Positions 61,007-64,000 of a stretch of 64,000 nucleotides of DNA are shown here, piece after piece (the stretch's first letter is position 1; every line of letters begins with the position of its first letter). The DNA is from Rhinopomastus cyanomelas (lineage: Eukaryota > Chordata > Aves > Bucerotiformes > Rhinopomastidae). A program made the position numbers and the translations under genes. The DNA is taken from contig VXBP01003693.1 of assembly GCA_013400115.1 (NCBI GenBank), positions 203,329 through 267,328 of the forward strand, read 5' to 3'. The notes below the pieces were generated by a model. The model made no database searches. It was not told where the DNA came from and worked only from the letters and a program-made list of their open reading frames with translations.

Positions 61007-61071
61007 GACTAGATGATCTTTTGAGGTTCCTTCCAATCCCTAATGATTCTATGAGTCTATGATCCTATGAT

Positions 61072-62426
61072 GTATAAATGCATTGAGTATATGCGATAGC
61101 TCTAACATATATAGAACCTTTGACACCTGCTGTACATGTGTGAACTGCATTCTGTATGTTCAGGGAGGCAAACTTGTGCTGGACATTTAAGCCACCGTAC
61201 GTGAACACATCAAGAACAAGGTGCCTAGCGCAGGGAGCTGGCACTGCACCAGACCTGGCGCTCACGCACTGTTAGTTTGTGGAGAAGTGTGAATCAAGTG
61301 CAGCCGGGATGCACTGAGTGTCCTCCATGAGTGTAATGTGTGTCAGCACTAAAGCAGAGGCTGGTAACTGGCAAGTTTATAAAAGTGTTTGGACAGCTCT
61401 AAATCTGATCCCTGACCTCCCTTCGCACTTCACTTCATACATGTATATGAAACACCTCCGAGGAATTAGCCAGCCATGCTCATGCACACATTTTACTTGT
61501 AGCTTGTGGTCTCTAGGAGCTTTTAAGGGTGTTAGATTGGGTCTGAAAATAATTCTTGGACAAACTCTCAGGTTTTTTAGGAAGGATGAGATGTTTTTTT
61601 TTTTTCTGGATCCCATCCTAGGATCCTGACAAGATGAGTTGTGAACTACTTTGCTGTGCCAGGAAGAGTGTGTTCTGTGTGTAGGCTAAGTCTGCATGCC
61701 CAAGGAAGCTGTATGCAAGATAAAGCTGCTCCTATTAACTAGTCGTGTTTCTCTGACTTGGGCAATTTGGTTTCACTTTAGGGAACCCAGTCTGGTTTTT
61801 GGGATCTGGCCTTAGGTTATTTCCTCAAATACAGGTGTAGGAAATTAATCTACCACCACAGAAATAAGAATTCAGTTCCTACTAGAGCCTTTTGGAGATA
61901 CTGAGGTCGTACCTGGATATGCTTTGGTTCATAGAAGAATGTGACAGTTGTTTTTGTGACCCCCTCCACATCTCAAGCTGTCACCGCTGGCAGAACTCGA
62001 AGGTCCCATTGTTTATCCCCAGGTCACTCAATAAAATGAGAAAACGTTTCTAGGGGTCCATCTGCCTATGAACCAGGCATCACAGTCTTTAGGTCAGATG
62101 CCAGCTGGGCATAATGGAGAGAGCTCATACAGGTTCCAATTCAAACCAGGAGATTGGTACCAGAAAGAGAGGCAGCACAATATCCACAGGCTGCAGCACA
62201 ATGATTTCATTGACGTCTTTGAGCGCTGTTCCTTCCATGGATTAGTGACTTGGTCTGCTGCAAAAGCCAATTTGCTTAATGTATTTTATAGCAGGAACAC
62301 AACCAGCCTTTTTTTGAGGGAGAAAAAAAATGCCCTTCTTCCTATCTTGGGGGTTTTCCTATCTCTGCATGCCTGCCAAAGGGGGATAGGATGAACATCA
62401 CGTTACACATCACAGGTGACATGAAA
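61072..62426. other. Single-copy DNA
   Basis: Nothing recognised. Confidence 0.5.
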
Positions 62427-62573
62427 CAGAGTGGAACCTGTGCTCAGAGGGATTTCTATTTACTGTAAATTACTTCAGAGTGGAACCTGTGCTCAGAGGG
62501 ATTTCTATTTACTGTAAATTATTTCAGAGTGGAACCTGTGCTCAGAGGGATTTCTATTTACTATAAATCATGT
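62427..62573 (+). repeat. Three-copy 49-bp minisatellite
   Basis: Copies begin with CAGAGTGGAACCTGTGCTC at 62427, 62476 and 62525, with only a few substitutions, concentrated at the right end of each unit (TTACTT, TTATTT, TCATGT). Confidence 0.96.
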
Positions 62574-62970
62574 CAGTGAATGATTTTGATCGTGCAAAGA
62601 CCACTTGTGTTCTGTGGCGTGACTGCGTGACGAGGCCATGGGCTTGAATACACGCAGCAGAGCTCAGTGACACACACAGCAAATGACTTATCAGCATTCC
62701 CAGTCTGCCCAGGAATAAAAGAGCAATGGAAGATACATATTTTTGGCTGAGAAAACAAATTTTTAACCAAAATAACATTCCATTAAGACTTTGCACTTCC
62801 CTGTTCCATCATGGAGACCTGTTACTGTAAACAGGAGCTCAGAGACTCAGATGGCTGGATGAGGTGATTTATGCTTGTATAGGTCATGAAAAGAAATATG
62901 TTTATTCATTTTCTTTGTACATAAGAGTATTTCAATTCTTGGCATATTTAAGAAGAAGATGCACTAAACA
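62574..62970. other. Single-copy DNA
   Basis: Nothing recognised. Confidence 0.5.
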
Positions 62971-63056
62971 CTTGGTCTAGATGATCCTGCTGTTGCAGGG
63001 GATTGGACTAGATGATCTTTCGAGGTCCCTTCCAATCACTCATGATTCTATGATTT
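62971..63056 (+). mobile_element. CR1 3' UTR fragment
   Basis: CTTGGTCTAGATGATCCTGC to CACTCATGATTCTATGATT. The first TGATCC is preceded by AGA instead of AGG. Confidence 0.92.
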
Positions 63057-63494
63057 TCTAGCATTAGATGTTCTTTAGGGCAAGAAGTTGTTACTGCCAT
63101 GTAATACAAGCTTAGAACTTCTTTCTTCTTTTTTTTTTTTAATTTAAAGTTCATATCTCTTTTTCTAACAACATAGGCTTAGTAATCTTTAGCTTCAGAC
63201 TTTGAGGCTGTCAGATCTGACAGAAAGCAAGATGTGTGGTTTAATTTGTAATACGTAATGAGCTCTCAGCTTGCAGCATCTAGGCCACTGATATTCTTCA
63301 TTTGGTGAGTGCTCAAAGTCAAGCTGCCGTGCACACTGTAAGGAGAAATTAGGTTTTCCATGCTGAAACCTGCTGAGTGACTGACTACATGGTCACTAGG
63401 ACAGACACTCACCAAAGTCACCTAATATTCCATTTAGTCTGGGATCATTGCCAATATTTAGCAGGAGTCTTGCAAGCAGCCTTCATTTATTCTA
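63057..63494. other. Single-copy DNA
   Basis: A T-rich run at 63130-63141; nothing else recognised. Confidence 0.5.
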
Positions 63495-63573
63495 GTCTTA
63501 AACGTCCAGTGAGGGAGACTCCACAACCTCCCTCGGCAGCCTGTTCCAGTGCTCTGTCACCCTCACTGGGAAG
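63495..63573 (-). mobile_element. CR1 fragment lacking its 3' end
   Basis: Complement of the [10 protein letters not shown] and SPSLDV-type codons; it stops at GTCTTAAACG on the left without UTR or tail. Confidence 0.85.
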
Positions 63574-63581
63574 TCAACTGT

Positions 63582-63898
63582 TGAAGGGTGGGTGTCAGGA
63601 GGATGGAGCTGGGCTATTCTCAGTGTCACCCAGTGATAAGATGAGGGACAATGGTTGTAAGCTAGAACACAGAAGGTTCCACATCAATATGAGAAGGAAC
63701 TTCTTCACAGTGAGGGTGATGGAGCACTGGAAGAGGCTGCCCAGGGAGGTTGTGGAGTCTCCTTCACTGGAGACGTTTAAGACCCGACTGGATGTGTTCC
63801 TGTGCGACTTGGTCTGTGTGATCCTGCTGTGGCAGGTATTTGGACTGGATGATCTGTCGAGGTCCCTTCCAATCCCTAATGATTCTATGATTCTATGA
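63582..63898 (+). mobile_element. CR1, last ~80 codons and 3' end
   Basis: [39 protein letters not shown] and [13 protein letters not shown] are in one frame, then UTR and two octamers. It starts nine bases after an opposite-strand CR1 fragment. Confidence 0.95.
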
Positions 63899-64000
63899 AC
63901 AGTGAAGTCACTGTGCATCACCAGTTTCACAAGTCATACAGCTGCTGCTCTTTTGGTGCCTCTTCTGGAGTGGAAAGCACTTTGCACTAAGCCCATTTGC

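Larger units (their letters stand above)
60028..61071 (+). mobile_element. CR1 3' end split by a hAT transposon
   Basis: The left part (60028-60097) runs from GGCCATGTTCCTG to GGGGGATTGGACTAGAT; the right part (61007-61071) resumes with GACTAGATGATCTTTTGAGG and ends in octamers. Removing 60098-61006 and one copy of GACTAGAT restores an ordinary CR1 end, so the transposon arrived after this CR1. Confidence 0.95.

Noticed and set aside
60734..61036. 100-codon minus-strand frame at the right end of the hAT element
   Set aside because: It starts in the CR1, crosses the target duplication and terminal repeat, and lies out of frame with the transposase; it is a chance frame in GC-rich DNA.
63495..63898. 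Opposite-strand CR1 pieces resembling a 5' inversion (twin priming)
   Set aside because: The inverted piece covers the same EHWNRLP region already present in the plus copy, so two separate insertions are involved.

Overview
The window is vertebrate nuclear DNA, almost certainly from a bird. The main evidence is about 40 fragments of CR1 LINEs with the typical avian 3' end: a short UTR, then repeats of the octamer ATTCTATG/GATTCTAT. It also holds one solo endogenous-retrovirus LTR of a type common in birds. By my own coordinates CR1 covers about 11 kb, roughly 17% of the readable sequence. That is high for a bird and would fit a CR1-rich lineage such as Piciformes (inference, low certainty). 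There are no bacterial-style genes, operons, CRISPR arrays, rRNAs or tRNAs, and I recognise no conserved protein-coding gene. The window reads as intergenic or deep-intronic DNA.

Layout. 1-4.9 kb: single-copy DNA and a CR1 with 257 open codons on the minus strand. 4.9-5.5 kb: a pyrimidine tract broken by a 482-base assembly gap. 5.5-19 kb: single-copy DNA with about a dozen short CR1 tails, a perfect 20-bp inverted repeat at 12.3 kb and a 57-bp tandem duplication at 17.1 kb. 20.6-24.8 kb: two long CR1s sharing unusual variants. 25.9-37.6 kb: the densest CR1 zone, including a 1.7-kb older copy with reverse-transcriptase remnants (31.1-32.8 kb). 38-48 kb: mostly single-copy, with a solo LTR at 39.8-40.3 kb. 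48.6-58.6 kb: further CR1s, including one with the FADD polymerase motif, and a CpG-rich patch at 53.4-53.7 kb. 58.6-64 kb: CR1 tails, a three-copy 49-bp minisatellite, and a 909-bp hAT DNA transposon inserted into a CR1 with a perfect 8-bp target duplication at 60.1-61.0 kb.

The most notable object is the nested hAT element. It still carries the C-terminal part of a transposase reading frame, interrupted by one stop codon. DNA transposons with intact ends are uncommon in birds, and this one must be younger than the CR1 it interrupts. Other points worth a second look are: older CR1 tails followed directly by younger CR1s; single-base N gaps inside two CR1s; the CpG-rich patch with AP-1 and G-quadruplex motifs; and a few weak candidate exons. 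Everything is read by eye; family names are given only as far as the sequence supports them.
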